Source: Bugula neritina (taxonomy: Eukaryota > Bryozoa > Gymnolaemata > Cheilostomatida > Bugulidae). From it: a stretch of 64,000 bases of DNA. Position numbers and translations under genes: made by a program. Numbering within the stretch: position 1 is the first letter of the stretch; every line of letters starts with the position of its first letter. Positions 1 to 14,114 of this stretch are shown one piece after another. The notes under the pieces were generated by a model. The model was not told the DNA's origin. It ran no database searches and saw nothing but the letters and a program-made list of their open reading frames with translations. The stretch is taken from NCBI GenBank assembly GCA_964035545.1, contig OZ037768.1, forward strand, positions 24,206,819 to 24,270,818. Reading direction: 5' to 3'.

Positions 1-519
1 TTAGTAATTACTATTTATATTGTAGATTAGTATATACTATTTATATTGTAGATTAGTGTATACTATTTATATTGTAGATTAGTATATACTATTTATATTG
101 TAGATTAGTATATACTATTTATATTGTAGATTAGTGTATACTATTTATATTGTAGATTAGTATATACTATTTATATTGTAGATTAGTGTATACTATTTAT
201 ATTGTAGATTAGTGTATACTATTTATATTGTAGATTAGTATATACTATTTATATTGTAGATTAGTATATACTATTTATATTGTAGATTAGTATATACTAT
301 TTATATTGTAGATTAGTATATACTATTTATATTGTAGATTAGTGTATACTATTTATATTGTAGATTAGTGTATACTATTTATATTGTAGATTAGTGTATA
401 CTATTTATATTGTAGATTAGTGTATACTATGTATATTGTAGATTAGTATATACTATTTATATTGTAGATTAGTATATACTATTTATATTGTAGATTAGTG
501 TATACTATTTATATTGTAG
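1..519. repeat. 26-bp minisatellite, about 20 copies, ends at an exon acceptor
   Basis: Each unit includes actatttatattgtag, the same 15 bases that form the 3' splice site of the exon starting at 520. The array continues beyond the window start. Confidence 0.95.
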
Positions 520-3500
520 AGCACCAACTTTGTGGAAGTTCGCAAACCTGTATCCACATATGAAGGTAATTTTTACCTCTTTCCTTCATTTTCTAACTTT
601 AGATTGGATTCATGGTTCAAACATTTCAGAGTTCAAATAAGTGAAACACATTTTTCCTAATTTAAATTATTTTGTTACCCATTGAGTGTTGATTTTAAAA
701 TTTATTTAATTTTTCAAGTGTTGAAAATTTTATCTATGCATGCTTGTGGAGTGTGTGGCGTGTATAGTGTGTCTGTGTGTGGAGTTATGTCCCCATGATT
801 TATTCCCTCCGTCTGCAGCCATTGGACCCCCTCAGAGTCCGTCTTCTCCAATCAGAGCAGAGCAAAAGATCTCCTTCGCCGTCCCCACTCCGAGCCAACC
901 CTCCACCGAGGAGAACTCTTCTAGCTGCGACACTTCTCAACCCCCCTGGGTGGCGACTACACTGACGTCTACAGATGTAGCTTCGTCAATGAGGTCTCCT
1001 TGTCTTCACAGGTAACTTGTACAGTGTTTGTGAAGAGATCTATTAGATGTACTGTGTTTGTGAAGAGATCTATTAGATGTACTGCGTTTGGTCTCTCAGA
1101 GAGTTTCTATTTGTGTTATTCTGTATAACCCGAGGAATTTTGTATAGCCTGAGAATCACTAATGGCTTAGACTTCATACACATTCACGGGAAAACATTCT
1201 ATGATGTAGAATTTTTAATCATGTTTAATGCACTTAGGGAAACTTTTGTCATTCTATCTCGTGGAATCAGTACTGTGGTACCTCTGTGATGATTTAAAGT
1301 AATTTGATCTGCCGCAGACGTGATGATGTAATACTTTACATTACAGTGATACATCAGAGTCTAGTTGCAGCAGTTCTGAGGAAGACACGCCCACCAGTCA
1401 GGTCAAGGCCAGCAGCTCTGCCAGTGGTATCAATATGAGCATTCAGTTGTGCTCTCCTGGGAAAGTCCTTCGTCAGGACCCTTGTGGGGTGTCCCAGGGG
1501 GGTAACAATTCACCTGACCTGGCCCATGGCTCACCTGGCCTGGCCCATGGCTCACCTGGCCTGGTCCATGGCTCACCCCGTAGAGCCTACAGCCCGGCCC
1601 ACAAGTCCCAGAGTCCGACTCATGAAGCCAATGTCCAGAGAGGGATGCAGTATTGTGTTCCCCTGGATAACCACGGTGCCCCCTCGTGGGCAGACGACAG
1701 AAAAGGTTTCCAGACTTCGCCAACAGAGAACTACCCCAGGAGTTGTCGTGTCCTGTCACCGTCCAGGAATCTGGTGGGTTGAGTATTACTATAGTTTGCT
1801 GGATGCCATTTACATGAACCTTGACTTTTGAAATATTAGTATATGCTATCACTACTGTGTTACAGAGTAATGGTGGGACAGGCAGTAAGAATATGTCACC
1901 TTCACCAAGACATCCCCAACCACCTGCTCCACCTGCCACCGGTCTCTTATCTGCTCCCAGTGTCAGCTATTCAGCGTACCAGCAGGTGCTTGAGGAGAAT
2001 CAACGGCTGTGTGACATTGTGGCTGAAAAAGGTACTGCTTTGTTTAATTGCAAATTACTGAATAAGTACTACATTTTTGATGTAATAGTTGCCAAATTTG
2101 TTCTAAATTAAATGAAATAAGCTCTATAATTCATAATTTAATAATTTAAAGACTAAAATTTAAAACAAAAAGTGAGAGTTTTTGTTTAAATATTTGAAAG
2201 CATTGAAATGAAAGTACATAAAGCAAAGAGTGGAGTTGCGTCTCCTTGTAGACTGTGAACTAGAGAGACTGCATAGAGAGAATACGTTCAGGTATGAGCG
2301 TCTCGCCGATCAGCTGAAGACAACCAACGATAAACTCACCAGCAAATGCCAAGAGTTCTGGGCAACTCGCAATCAACTGGAGAAAACTAAAGATCAGCTG
2401 GCATTGTGTGAGGGGCGACTTGTGTCGGCCCACAATGAGCTGAGTGGGTGTAGAGAGGTGGGAGCTTAGGCTAAGTCATGTGATTATTAGTATAGAGTCA
2501 TGTGACTTGGTATGTGGCGTGTTTTAGGGTGGAACTAGCTATAATATACCCAGTCTGTTGTATACAATGAGAAACACGCATCTTCTGCTTGCTCTATATA
2601 GCATGTGTTGTGTTGAACTCTAAGACATCATTGTACACTTTGTTAGGAGTTGGAAAGTTCTAGAATGAGCAGAAAATCTTACGACTCCGCAGCCAGCTGT
2701 GAGATTCAAAGACTGACCAATCAGTTGGTGTGTACCTCATTTATTACTCACTCCATTAGAACCTGTACTGTAAAACACTCTGCTATTGGTCTATTTGACA
2801 TGTGCTTTGCTGTGATAGGCCCAAGTTAGCAGTAAGAGAAGAGACATGGACAATGTCCTCGCCACCTGTAAGAGTGAGTTGAAGATGGCAGAGAATTCGG
2901 TACAGAGACTGACGGCTGAGAGAGAGACCTTGACCCGAGAGAAAACTCGGTTGTCTCAGGAACTGCAGGATGTAAGTGTGACAGTCCGTCCTTTCCCAGA
3001 GCTCAGATATGACTTGGGGATCCCAGGCTACTCTGTAGTCACACAGGCTACCCTGTAGTCACACAGGCTACCCTGTAGTCACACAGGCTACCCTGTAGTC
3101 ACACAGGCTACCTTGTAGTCACACAAGCTACCCTGTAGTCACACAGGCTACTCTGTAGTCACACAGGCTACCTTGTAGTCACACATAGACTCTAGTGTTG
3201 ATTTATAAACTTGCCTTTTTGGTCCCTTTTGAACTTTTTCTCTTCCAACGAAATGTTTTCTATTTTTCTGCCTAACTATAAACATCAAGAATTTTCTATT
3301 TGCTTGTTTTCTAATAAACTGTTTTTTATGCTGAATGCCATTTTAACCATGTTCGCTACTCGTCAGTGGTTGCACCTCGAGTTGTATTATGTTAACAGTT
3401 GAAGTATGAAAAGTCAAAGTATGAGGAGAGGTGTCAAGGTTACGAGGCAAACTATAGAGGTCTAGAGCAGAAACATCAGGCAATGAGGTCTCAGTGTGAT

Positions 3501-6500
3501 AGTTTACAGACAGAGCTCGTAGGGTACAGGAGAAAGGAACAGAGACAAGTAAGTTGCAGTGATTTAATACCTGGCTTAGTACTTGATTCAAGTTGTTTAC
3601 TACTCGCTCATTACTTAATTCAAGTTGTTCACTGTCTCTCACTTACTTGACTTGAGCTACTCAAAACATGACTTGAGTTATTCAATACTGGACTTAAGTC
3701 ACCATGCTCATCATCGAGATACTAATTTATCTTTCCAGAAGGACAATTCATCGGGAGAAACGAGTCATCTGCAAGACCGAGTCTTAAATCTAGAGAAACA
3801 GAACGCCGACCTAATCAACAATTTAGCGAGTGCAAATAAGATAGCCAATGAGGAGAGAGTGAGGGCTGAGAGAGAGGCTGAGAAGGCGGAGATAGAGCGA
3901 GTAAAGTGTGGCGAGATAAGGGATAGGTCCTCACAGGAGAGAGTGCTGATGGACGCCGATCGGCGACGACTAGAAAAGTTTGAGAGAACTAACAGAGATT
4001 TGCTGACGGAGAAGCAGAAGGTTGATCAGGCTAACGTCCAGCTGCAGGAGGTTCATAATATGATTATATGGTTTATATTATCATATGTTACATCACTGTA
4101 ATATTTAGTTATGTTACTGTGTATCATATTATGTAGTATTATAGTCTATTATTGTATGTATATGTATGTATGAATATATTATATAATGTATTACATAACA
4201 TAACATTACTGTATGCTATGTAATATTCTACTATATGAATATGCGTTGCCGTAGCAACTGAAGGAGTTGACGGAGAAGTACACGAGTCTGGAGAATGATT
4301 TCAGTGCCATGAGGAAACAGATAAGTGACGTCGGACTTGGGCTGAACGACTCCGCTGAAAAATCAGAGCCGTCCTCGTCTCTCACGGCCACGCCCTGCAC
4401 CGAGTGTGCTGCCACTAACAGGGTCACTGTTGAAGATCTCAAGTTTATTATTGAGACTTTCTCCGAACGGTAATATTTCTATTGGACAATGAAGAATTGA
4501 TATTGCTATTGTTATTTTTTATTGGACAATAAAAACTTGATATTGCTATTGTTCTTTTCTATTGGTTAATAAAGAATTGATGTTACTATTGCTATTTTTG
4601 ATTAGCCAATAAAGAATTAATGTTAGTATCGCTGTTGTATGTTGGCTTACAGAGATTCTGAGGACAGCGGGACTTCCTGTCGAGAATGTATCAGGAAAGA
4701 CGCAGAGTTTAAACGTTTAGAAGAAAGACTGACTGGTCTGTATAAGAAGGGAAGGTTAGTTGGTCACTCTCACTCTACTTTACTATAGTTATTAGTACTG
4801 TGTGATGTACTTCCTGTTCTTCTGGAGTGTTTCTACTGAGTCATTACAGATACAGTCTGTAACTACTACTGCATACGTCTGTAACTACTACTGCATACGT
4901 CTGTAACTACTACTGCATACGTCTGTAACTACTACTGCATACGTCTGTAACTACTACTGCATACGTCTGTAACTACTACTGCATACCTCTGTAACTACTA
5001 CTGCATACGTCTGTAACTACTACTGCATACGTCTGTATTTCAATCCGTCTGTGAAACCATATAATAGCCAAGTATTTGTAATATCTAGGTTAATGGTTGC
5101 CCTCAGGTATGCTTATTTTATATCTTGTTTATTTGTTTCTATTTTTATTTGTTGTGATAAGTTTTAGTAAAGGATTTGTTGGTAACAGATAAGATAACTC
5201 CAATGTTCTCAGTTTGTATTCAAATAGAGGGTTGACCAGTAAGTGTGCAGTCAGTCATAGTGTATTTCCTGTGTTTAGTAGCAGCAAAGTGACTGGGAAT
5301 CCTGCAGACGACGAATGTGACTTCCTGAGACATGAAAATGACAGACTTCACTCAGAACTTGAGAATGTTCTAGAAGAACTGAAAACCTTGAAGTCTGGTT
5401 CACCGGGTAGATCAGAGTGAGTCACTTTGTTCAGATCGATCTGATTTGATAAGTAAAGCATCTGATTGGGTGATATTCAGTGAGCAGAGTATTTGATTGG
5501 ATACTTTTGTGTAAGCAAACTTCGGATTGGACAATATTGCTATACATTCACTAGTGAAGAGAAAGATGCAGAACTGAAGTCTGTCAAGAAGGAGAATGAC
5601 AGACTGAACAAAGAGTTGCAGAAGTCTATGGCTGAAGTTAACCAGCTGAGGTCTGGGTATGTGGGCGGCGCTTTCAGTTCACTGAAATCTCAGTGTGGGC
5701 GGGGCTTTCAGTTTACTGAAAACCAAGTCTAGCATTTCTCACTCCTTTGTATCTATTATATACTATATATTACTCTATTATATATACTCTATTTTACTTG
5801 TTATAGTGTATATACTATATATTACTTGCTATAGTGTATATACTATATATTACTTGCTATAGTGTATATACTATATATTACTTGCTATAGTATATATACT
5901 ATATATTACTTGCTATAGTATATATACTATATATTACTTGCTATAGTATATATACTATATATTACTTGCTATAGTAAATATACTATATATTACTATACTA
6001 TAGTGTATATACTATATATTACTTGCTATAGTGTATATACTATATATTACTTGCTATAGTGTATATACTATATATTACTTGCTATAGTGTATATACTATA
6101 TATTACTTGCTATAGTATATATACTATATATTACTTGCTATAGTATATATACTATATATTACTTGCTATAGTGTATATACTATATATTACTCTAGTATAT
6201 ATACTACTCTATTTTACTTGCTATAGTGTATATACTATATATTACTTGCTATAGTGTATATACTATATATTACTTGCTATAGTGTATATACTATATATTA
6301 CTTGCTATAGTGTATATACTATATATTACTTGCTATAGTATATATACTATATATTACTTGCTATACTATATATTACTATAGTATATATACTATATATTAC
6401 TTGCTATAGTGTATATACTATATATTACTCTAGTATATATACTACTCTATTTTACTTGCTATAGTGTATATACTATATATTACTTGCTATAGTGTATATA

Positions 6501-9500
6501 CTATATATTACTTGCTATAGTGTATATACTATATATTACTTGCTATAGTATATATACTATATATTACTTGCTATACTATATATTACTATAGTATATATAC
6601 TATATATTACTTGCTATACTATATATACTATATATTACTTGCTATAGTATATATACTCTATATTACTTGCTATAGTATATATACTATATATTACTTGCTA
6701 TAGTATATATACTCCATATTATCAAAGGGGAGGGAATCTCGCCAACTCTTTGACTAAGCAATTGGAGTCGCTGAGGGAGGAAAATAATAGACTGAGTTCT
6801 CAACTCAAAGAAGCTACAGATGAGTTGGCAGAGCATAAGAAGGCCCCTCAACCCCGTCTCAAGTCTGCATCAGACACTGTGACTAAGGGCTCCAAACCTA
6901 TGCTGCCTGCCAACCCTAAAGGAAGTGCTGCCTTTGTCCCGTCTGCTCCAGATGTAACAGCTAAACCCAACCAGCAGGTTTGTCAGTTGTCTTCCCTTTA
7001 CCGGGTCTTATTGTATTGCTGAGGGTTGCTGAGTCATGGATATTCCAAGTTTTCTTTGAGCTCTTAGTTAATAAATAGCGGCTGCTGGACTATGATTCTG
7101 TAAAACTTCAATACTAGAAGTTCTAAAAGCGTGTTTGCTTCCAACTTGCCTTTTAGTACTCATTTGTTATAAAAGGCCCTACAAGCTGACTTAATAACAG
7201 AAAAGCTATTAGTTATGAAGGTCTGTTATTACAATATGCTTAGCTTTATCATCAGTAGAAACAGCTGCTCAAATAAAAGCTATTAAATCATATCTAATTC
7301 TTATTGCGAGGAACACACTTGCTGAGCCTAGTCAATATTGACAGCAGTGAGATGTCTCCGTATACTGCTGTCTTTTGCCTTATGTTAGCTGCTGGTCTGT
7401 GCTTTAGACTCAGGACAATGCGAAGCTGGCAGTGAGGGAGGCCAACTTGGTGGCCCAAGTCTCTGAACTTGAGGCTAAGGTTGTGGAACTCAAGCAGAAG
7501 CTAAGTGACGTGAACGTAGTGAAGGGCAAGGAGTTGAGTGATTTGAATAGACTGATTGATGAGTGTGCAGATGACAAGTTGCAGACGGCTAGGAGAGACA
7601 AGAGTGTCATCAATGTGAGTCATCCATTCATATACTTTGTATTATCACCACCTAACACTTCCACATGTCATTTGAAAGCTTGAGAATTACTAAATGTTTG
7701 GTGTGTATCATTATGTTAATTTTACGATACACGAGGAAAGTTAATAATTTTATTGTATGAAGTGGGACACTTTGTTTGAAGTTTTGTATCTTCTGAGGTG
7801 AAGTATATTGGTAGAGTTTACAAAGCAGTGTTTCTAATGGACTCAGTGAGCCTCTCTCTATGACTTCCTGTGTTTCAGGAGAAGAATGAGGAGATTAAGA
7901 AACTGAAGAATGAGATCAGACGACTGAAGGACACCTCAGTTCTGAGTGACTATCAAACCTGTCGGGAGGAAAACTCCAAACTGAGACAGCAAGCTGATCA
8001 ATTGCAACATGAGTTTGATTTGGTGAGTTGAGTTCTAGCTGAGCTGGATCAAGCTTGGCTAAGCTGAGCTGTGCTGTGCTGAGTTCATTTGTATGGACTA
8101 CCATTTTCAAAGTAGTTTTATACTGGAATTTCTTGCTGCAGCTAACCTGCATGTAGATGTGAATTGGATAGACAACTCCATAACACAGGAAAGATCTGTC
8201 TCATATGATTGGTTTTGTGAAGTTAAATGTTGTTTTAGAAATGTTTTGGTTTCTCCTTAAATTATAGAATATATTCTACAGCGTATGCTACAGGATGTTG
8301 ACTATAATAAGTTTGAAGGTGTATTATAACAAACAATGCTAGCTGGCAAATGTCTTACACGATTCTTTTTATAGGTTAGGTTTACAGTTACTTGACTTTA
8401 TGGTAGACATATTGCAGTAAGAGAGGCAGAGTTATTAACAATAATATTAAACTCATCTGTCTAGTTGAAGTTGTCTGCCTCTGATGCTCAGCAAACAGCT
8501 GCAGACGTTGCCAAACTGAATGACCAGATAAGCAGACTAGAAGAGGAGTTATCTTTCCTCAAGGAGAGAGATGAGGTTGCAGACGGAGAGGAAACCAAAG
8601 ATTCACAAATTTCATCCCTTCGATACGAGCTGCAACTGGCCAAGAAGGATATTGAGTCGTATCACAAGTGAGTGTGAGCTACGACTCGCTATTTCCTGTT
8701 GTCATTGTCTACTTTGTCCTTTTGTAAACATTTGCTCATACTTGTGGAGACGAGTCATAAAACAGTTACTTTGTCACCAGCGGACAGCCACCAACTGGCT
8801 CTACGGCCTACATCGTGCGAATGAGGGACGAGACTATTAAACGTCTGCATGAGAAAATTGGAGATTTGGAGAGACGCAATCAGAAGATGAGCACTACCCC
8901 GCCACGGTCAAGGACGACAACTCCCGGTAAATCTCGTCACAGAGAAGACAAATCTGATATGCTCGGTGAGTCAGTAGAGTGTCCTAGTCACGTGATCATA
9001 GTGTCCTAGTCACATGATCATAGTGTCCTAGTCACATGATCATAGTGTCCTAGTCACATGATCATAGTGTCCTAGTCACATGATCATAGTGCCCTAATCA
9101 CATGATTACAGTCACATGATTACAGTCACATGATTACAGTCACATGATTACAGTCACATGATATATATTACATATATTATATACTGCGTACGTGTTAGTT
9201 ATATTATACGCTGCCGTATGTGTTAGTTATATTATATACTGCGTATGTGTTAGTTATATTATACACTGCCGTATGTATTACATATATTATACGCTGCCGT
9301 ATGTGTTAGTTATATTATATGCTGCCGTATGTGTTGGTTATATTATATGCTGCCGTGTGTTAGTTATATTATACACTGCCGTATGTGTTAGTTATATTAT
9401 ACGCTGCCGTATGTGTTAGTTATATTATACGCTGCCGTATGTGTTAGTTATATTATACGCTGCCGTATGTGTTGGTTATATTATATGCTGCCGTGTGTTA

Positions 9501-12500
9501 GTTATATTATACACTGCCGTATGTGTTAGTTATATTATACGCTGCCGTATGTGTTAGTTATATTATACGCTGCCGTATGTGTTAGTTATATTATATGCTG
9601 CTGTGTGTTAGTTATATTGACTGATGAGTCAGCAAGAATGAAGGAGAACCTGGAAAAACTTGAGGCAGACAACATCAAACTCATACAGCTTGTCAAACAG
9701 AGAGACGGGAAAATATTTGAGCTGAAAGACGAGGTGAGTTTGTGTTGCAGTATGAGCTGTATGTCACATCATATTATATACAGTGTGTCACATCATATTA
9801 TATACAGTGTGTCACATCGTATTATATACAGTATGTCACATCATATTATATACAGTATGTCACATTATATTATATACAGTATGTCACATCATATTATATA
9901 CAGTATGTCACATTATATTATATACAGTATGTCACATCATATTATATACAGTATGTCACATCATATTACATACTATACTACACGGTATACTACACGATAC
10001 TATCAGGTGGAGTGGCTGAAGAAAGGGAAAAGTCAGGAGCAGCTAATCACAACTTATACTCGGAAACTGAAGCAAGGAGAGCAAGAGATGGGACAACTCC
10101 ACCAGTCTATGGAAATGCTGACTAAGCAGCACTCTGCTCTCCTATTGGCTAAAGAACATGAGATACTGGACGTGCGGACAGACTATGCTAAGCAACTTTC
10201 CTTGCTCATCAACGACTTTACCAACAGGAATAATTTCCAGGTACTCAGTCTTATACTGCATGTTGATTGGATACCTCTATGTCTTCCTGTATGCTATTGG
10301 TTACCTCTATGTGTCCCTGTATGCTATTGGTTACCTCTATGTCTCCCTGTATGCTATTGGTTACCTCTCTGTGTTCCTGTATGCTATTGGTTACCTCTAT
10401 GTCTTCCTGTACACTATTGGTTACCTCTATGTCTCCCTGTATACTATTGGTTATCTCAATATCTTCTGGTGTACTATTGGTATGTTATTGGGAATATAGT
10501 TTATAGTAACCTAGGACTCATCAGATAAATGTAGAGAATATATTACAGGCTTCTGTACCATCATTTTTAATTTGAATTTTTACTATATGCTTATGTATAA
10601 ACTCAATACGATTATTTGTAAAATATATTTAGTAAACTAAGTTAACAACCAACATTAACCACATGGTTTAGCTACAGGTGTATGTTGATATGTTATTCCT
10701 CTTGTGTTATACAGGAAGGAGAGATGAGAAAGCTGTGTAAGGATATTGACCAGCTGGAGAGGAGAAACCAGGAGCTGGAGAGAGTTCTACGCGACTACCA
10801 GGTCCTGAAATCTGAGCAGTTGCCTAAGATGAGGGCTGATTTGGAGTCACTCAGGTAGGGGACTTGATAACTTAAACTAAGTACTTAATGACTTGACAAG
10901 ATGACTCGGATACGGGACTTGAGTTACATTCGCATAACTTGGTGGTTTCAAGAATTTAAGTACAGGATGTTGATTTAGCCACATTGTCTGTCTGTTTGTC
11001 AGGAAGACTAAGGCCGATCTAAGGTCAGAGTTTGATAGATGTAACATACAACTCAAGGATACGCTCAGGATGGTTAGCTTGCTAGAAAAGGAGAAAGTGG
11101 ATGCGGCAAAGATGCACAGCACAGCAGTAGCCAATAAACAGGAAGAAGTAGACATGCTGCAAGCTCAGCTTGAGCTGCATGAAGTAAGTCTGTACTTACA
11201 CTCTCTCTCTGTCTATACTTACACTCTCTCTCTCTGTCTATACTTACACTCTTTCTCTCTATACTTACAGTCCAACAAGCAAACAGCCATCAGACAAAGA
11301 GATGCTGAAAATCAGAAGTTGAAAGCAGAGATAAGTGAGCTGATGGCGGGAGTCCAGGAGAGAGACGGCGCGGTGGCTCACTGGAAACTCAAACATGAGG
11401 ATACAAACCGGCAGATTGCAGACGTGGAGGAGAGACACGCCCTCATTATAAAAGGTATCAGTTTACCACAATACTTAGCTTTATCTTGTTTGAACTCCGC
11501 TGTGGTGAAAGAAATCAGTTTGTAATGTGAAATTATACTCTTTGTGCATTCTTTAAATGCTGTCTGGTTAGAAGGTTGTCTGAGTGGGGAAACATACTGA
11601 ACGGTACGAGTAAAAATTTTGAGATCAAATTTAAACATTGAAACACTTCTCTTAGCAGCCGATTATGAAGAACAGATTGTACTTCAATATAGTTTAAACT
11701 TATTTCTTGACACCTAGTCTGTTTGGAATTTTTGCTTAAGAATGACCCGGTTTTCACTACTTTGTAAATAATTTTGAGCAATAGTTTTGCCAGGACTTCA
11801 CATTTATGTTGGAGTTGTCTCTACCTGTAGCTAAGAACACGGAGATCAACACTCTGGTAGGTCAAATAGAGGAGCTGTCTAAGCAAGTGGATACGGCGTC
11901 TTCTGTCAATGATGCCGAACTGTTCAGACTGCAGTCACAGCTCAAAGAGCTACAGAGACAGCACTCTGACATATTGGAACAGAACCATTCTACCATCAAA
12001 CTGAAGGAGGAGGAAATGAAAAGACTATACTCAGAAATAGGTGAGTGAGTCATTAACTAGGTGAGTGAGTCATTGACTAGGTGAGTGAGTCATTGAGTAA
12101 CTGGGTCACTGATACAAGGAACATAGTACATTGTTCTGTTTTGTATTTGCATTCAACTTCTAGAGCATCAAAACTAACAAGATAGATTTGCCACTAAAGA
12201 CTGACTGTCACAGCGTGTCACAGCGTGTCACAGCGTGGTAGTCATTCTCTCCTGTTCTCTTCAGGTGATATGAGTGCTCACTTACATGCCGTAAACAAAG
12301 ACAAAGATGCTGAAATACAACGTCTGCGAAATGAGTCTTCTCTTTTGAAAGAGGAAAAGAAGGACATGCTCTCTGATAATCAGACACTCATGCAGGAGAA
12401 GCAGACGGAGATACGCAAGTTGATGGTTGACATCGAGAAGATGGAGGTTGACGCTGCCAAAATGCGTGCGACCAACGAGCAGGCTCTGTCGGATGTCAAA

Positions 12501-14019
12501 GCTGAGTACCAACTGCAGGTAACTATTGGCTGAGTTGACAGTAAACAACGGCAGCATGTCATCAGTTCATTGTTGTGTAAACTCTACACTGCGTATAATC
12601 TCGAAATCTATATATATAATCTCTACAATGTATGACAGATGGAGCAGTTCAGCACAGACAGAGCTCACCTCATTGCGGTCAAGGACAACGAGATTCAGAA
12701 TCTCAGACAGGAAATAGATAAGCTCATCAGTGAAGCTAAAGATGGAGGAAGTTCGATTGCTGAAATGAAGAAGACGATATTTCAGCTGGAGCAAGACAAA
12801 GCCGAGCTGCTTCTTCTCAAGGTACTCTTCCCAGTGCAGACGTTTATGAGTCATGATGTTTGTTTCTAAGGGTTTATCACAGCAAGATGACTTATTACAG
12901 TATAGCGTTATATATAACTGTACAATCAGAGCTTCTCTACCTACAGGAACAATGGCAGGCAGACATGGATAAGATATTCTCGGAGTACGAGGCCTGCAAG
13001 AGTGACAAGGATGACTTTGAGGGTATGGTGGACAGACTGAGTAGGGAGATGGAAGACAGAGTAGAGGGGCTGAAGGCACAGCACATTGAGGAGTTGACCA
13101 CCAAGGATAACCTTATCAGAGAGTTGTATACTAAGGTATGTCATCAGGTCATGTGATGCCACGAGGTCATGTGACTGCTAGCAGATAGGTGTAGGCCACA
13201 TTACTGTATCAACTGTGCTGTTATGCAGGTGGAGAAGATAGCTAAGGACAGGGGAGAGATGAGCTCACATCTACACGATGTACTGCAGCAGAAGGAGCAG
13301 AAGATTGAGGAGCTGTTCAAGAAGTTACATGAGTATGACCAATGTCTAGACGAAGCCGAGCAGGCCTTTAGAAGTAAACTGCAGAAGAAAGCTCAGGTTT
13401 GTGTGCCTTATCAGTAGCATATGAACAGTTACTATATGATCAGTAGCAATACTAATAGTTGTCATGGTCCTAGTAGTCCTAGTAGCAGTAGTAGCAGTAG
13501 TAGTAGTCGTAGTAGTCGTAGTAGAACTATCAGCCCTAGTAGTAGTAAGTAGTAGTAGTAGTAGTAGAAAGTAACAGCAGTGTTGAGTTTACTCTGTGCT
13601 GCCCCCACTGGGGTTTAAACCCGAGACCTCCAGTTTGCATCAAAGAGGCTACTGGGTAATCCCAATATTACATAATGCTCCAATGATAGGTGTTGTTACA
13701 TATTCAACAGGAAGTGAAGTGGCTGAGGGAGGAGATCCGTAAGATGGGAGAAGAAGGAATACGTCTGCTGGACATGAGAGAGCGCGAGATCGGGGATATG
13801 CGAGACCACCTCAAGACGATGCTCAAGGTCATGGAGCAACGCATCAAGTCTAGAAGCTCCTCCCACTTTGTGATAACGAGACCTCAGTCTATGAAGCCTT
13901 CTGAACCTCACCTCAAACCCTCTGTGAGGTCTTCTAAAAATCTTCCAAAGAAAACGAGTCGGGGATCTCGTACTTCGTCTTTCTTTAGTTCCCCTTCGAA
14001 AAAATCCTCTAGACAATAA
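520..14019 (+). CDS. Large coiled-coil protein, 29 exons, 5' incomplete
   Basis: Exons: 520-565, 819-1011, 1347-1773, 1866-2031, 2252-2457, 2647-2727, 2819-2971, 3399-3548, 3739-4050, 4255-4469, 4653-4754, 5279-5416, 5555-5656, 6728-6977, 7408-7614, 7879-8022, 8465-8667, 8781-8965, 9633-9733, 10007-10240, 10715-10854, 11003-11183, 11271-11454, 11831-12040, 12265-12518, 12639-12821, 12947-13135, 13229-13396, 13711-14019. The joined frame is open for about 1,810 codons to the TAA at 14017. The first roughly 260 residues are Ser/Pro-rich and low in complexity. The rest is almost all heptad coiled coil rich in E, K, Q and L, broken by short Ser/Pro/Gly linkers (exon 14, exon 18). The last 60 residues are basic and Ser-rich. 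No catalytic motif is visible. This is a cytoskeletal, centrosomal or Golgi scaffold type by composition only; I do not recognise the family. The start codon lies before the window. Exon calls rest on phase continuity; exons 1, 5 and 14 have the least certain acceptors. Confidence 0.88.
1511..1577 (+). repeat. In-frame 21-bp coding repeat in the coiled-coil gene head
   Basis: Three copies of a seven-codon unit reading roughly GSPGLAH, within exon 1347-1773. The frame is kept. Confidence 0.85.
3040..3186. repeat. 20-bp intronic minisatellite
   Basis: About eight copies of cacacaggctaccctgtagt in the intron after exon 2819-2971. Confidence 0.9.
4856..5037. repeat. 22-bp intronic minisatellite
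   Basis: About eight copies of a unit beginning ctgtaactactactgcata in the intron after exon 4653-4754. Confidence 0.9.
5745..6715. repeat. AT-rich 26-bp minisatellite, about 970 bp
   Basis: Units of the type tatatactatatattacttg with internal variants fill almost the whole intron before exon 6728-6977. Confidence 0.92.
8975..9160. repeat. 22-bp then about 15-bp intronic arrays
   Basis: Copies containing tagtcacatgatcatagtg, followed by a shorter acagtcacatgatt unit, directly after the donor of exon 8781-8965. Confidence 0.88.
9185..9620. repeat. About 28-bp intronic minisatellite
   Basis: Copies of gtatgtgttagttatattat with variable gctgcc cores fill the rest of the intron before exon 9633-9733. 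Confidence 0.9.
9763..9968. repeat. 24-bp intronic minisatellite
   Basis: About nine copies of tcacatcatattatatacag plus four variable bases. Confidence 0.9.
10262..10490. repeat. 30-bp intronic minisatellite
   Basis: About seven copies containing ctattggttacctctatgtc, after exon 10007-10240. Confidence 0.9.
13590..13660 (-). repeat. Possible tRNA-derived SINE fragment
   Basis: On the minus strand the stretch ggtctcgggtttaaacccca resembles a tRNA T-arm (B-box) in the last intron of the coiled-coil gene. No full cloverleaf or A box was found. Confidence 0.2.
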
Positions 14020-14114
14020 TTTGCTTGAGATTTTATGTTTTGTAAATTTTGTTGATGTATATTAATTTTATTACACATTTTATTTGAATTTGTTATATTT
14101 TGTTGTATCTAATA

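Noticed and set aside
9551-10528. 325-residue plus-strand open frame
   Set aside because: It joins two real exons of the coiled-coil gene through repeat-filled introns. Exon boundaries and phases fit the spliced model instead.
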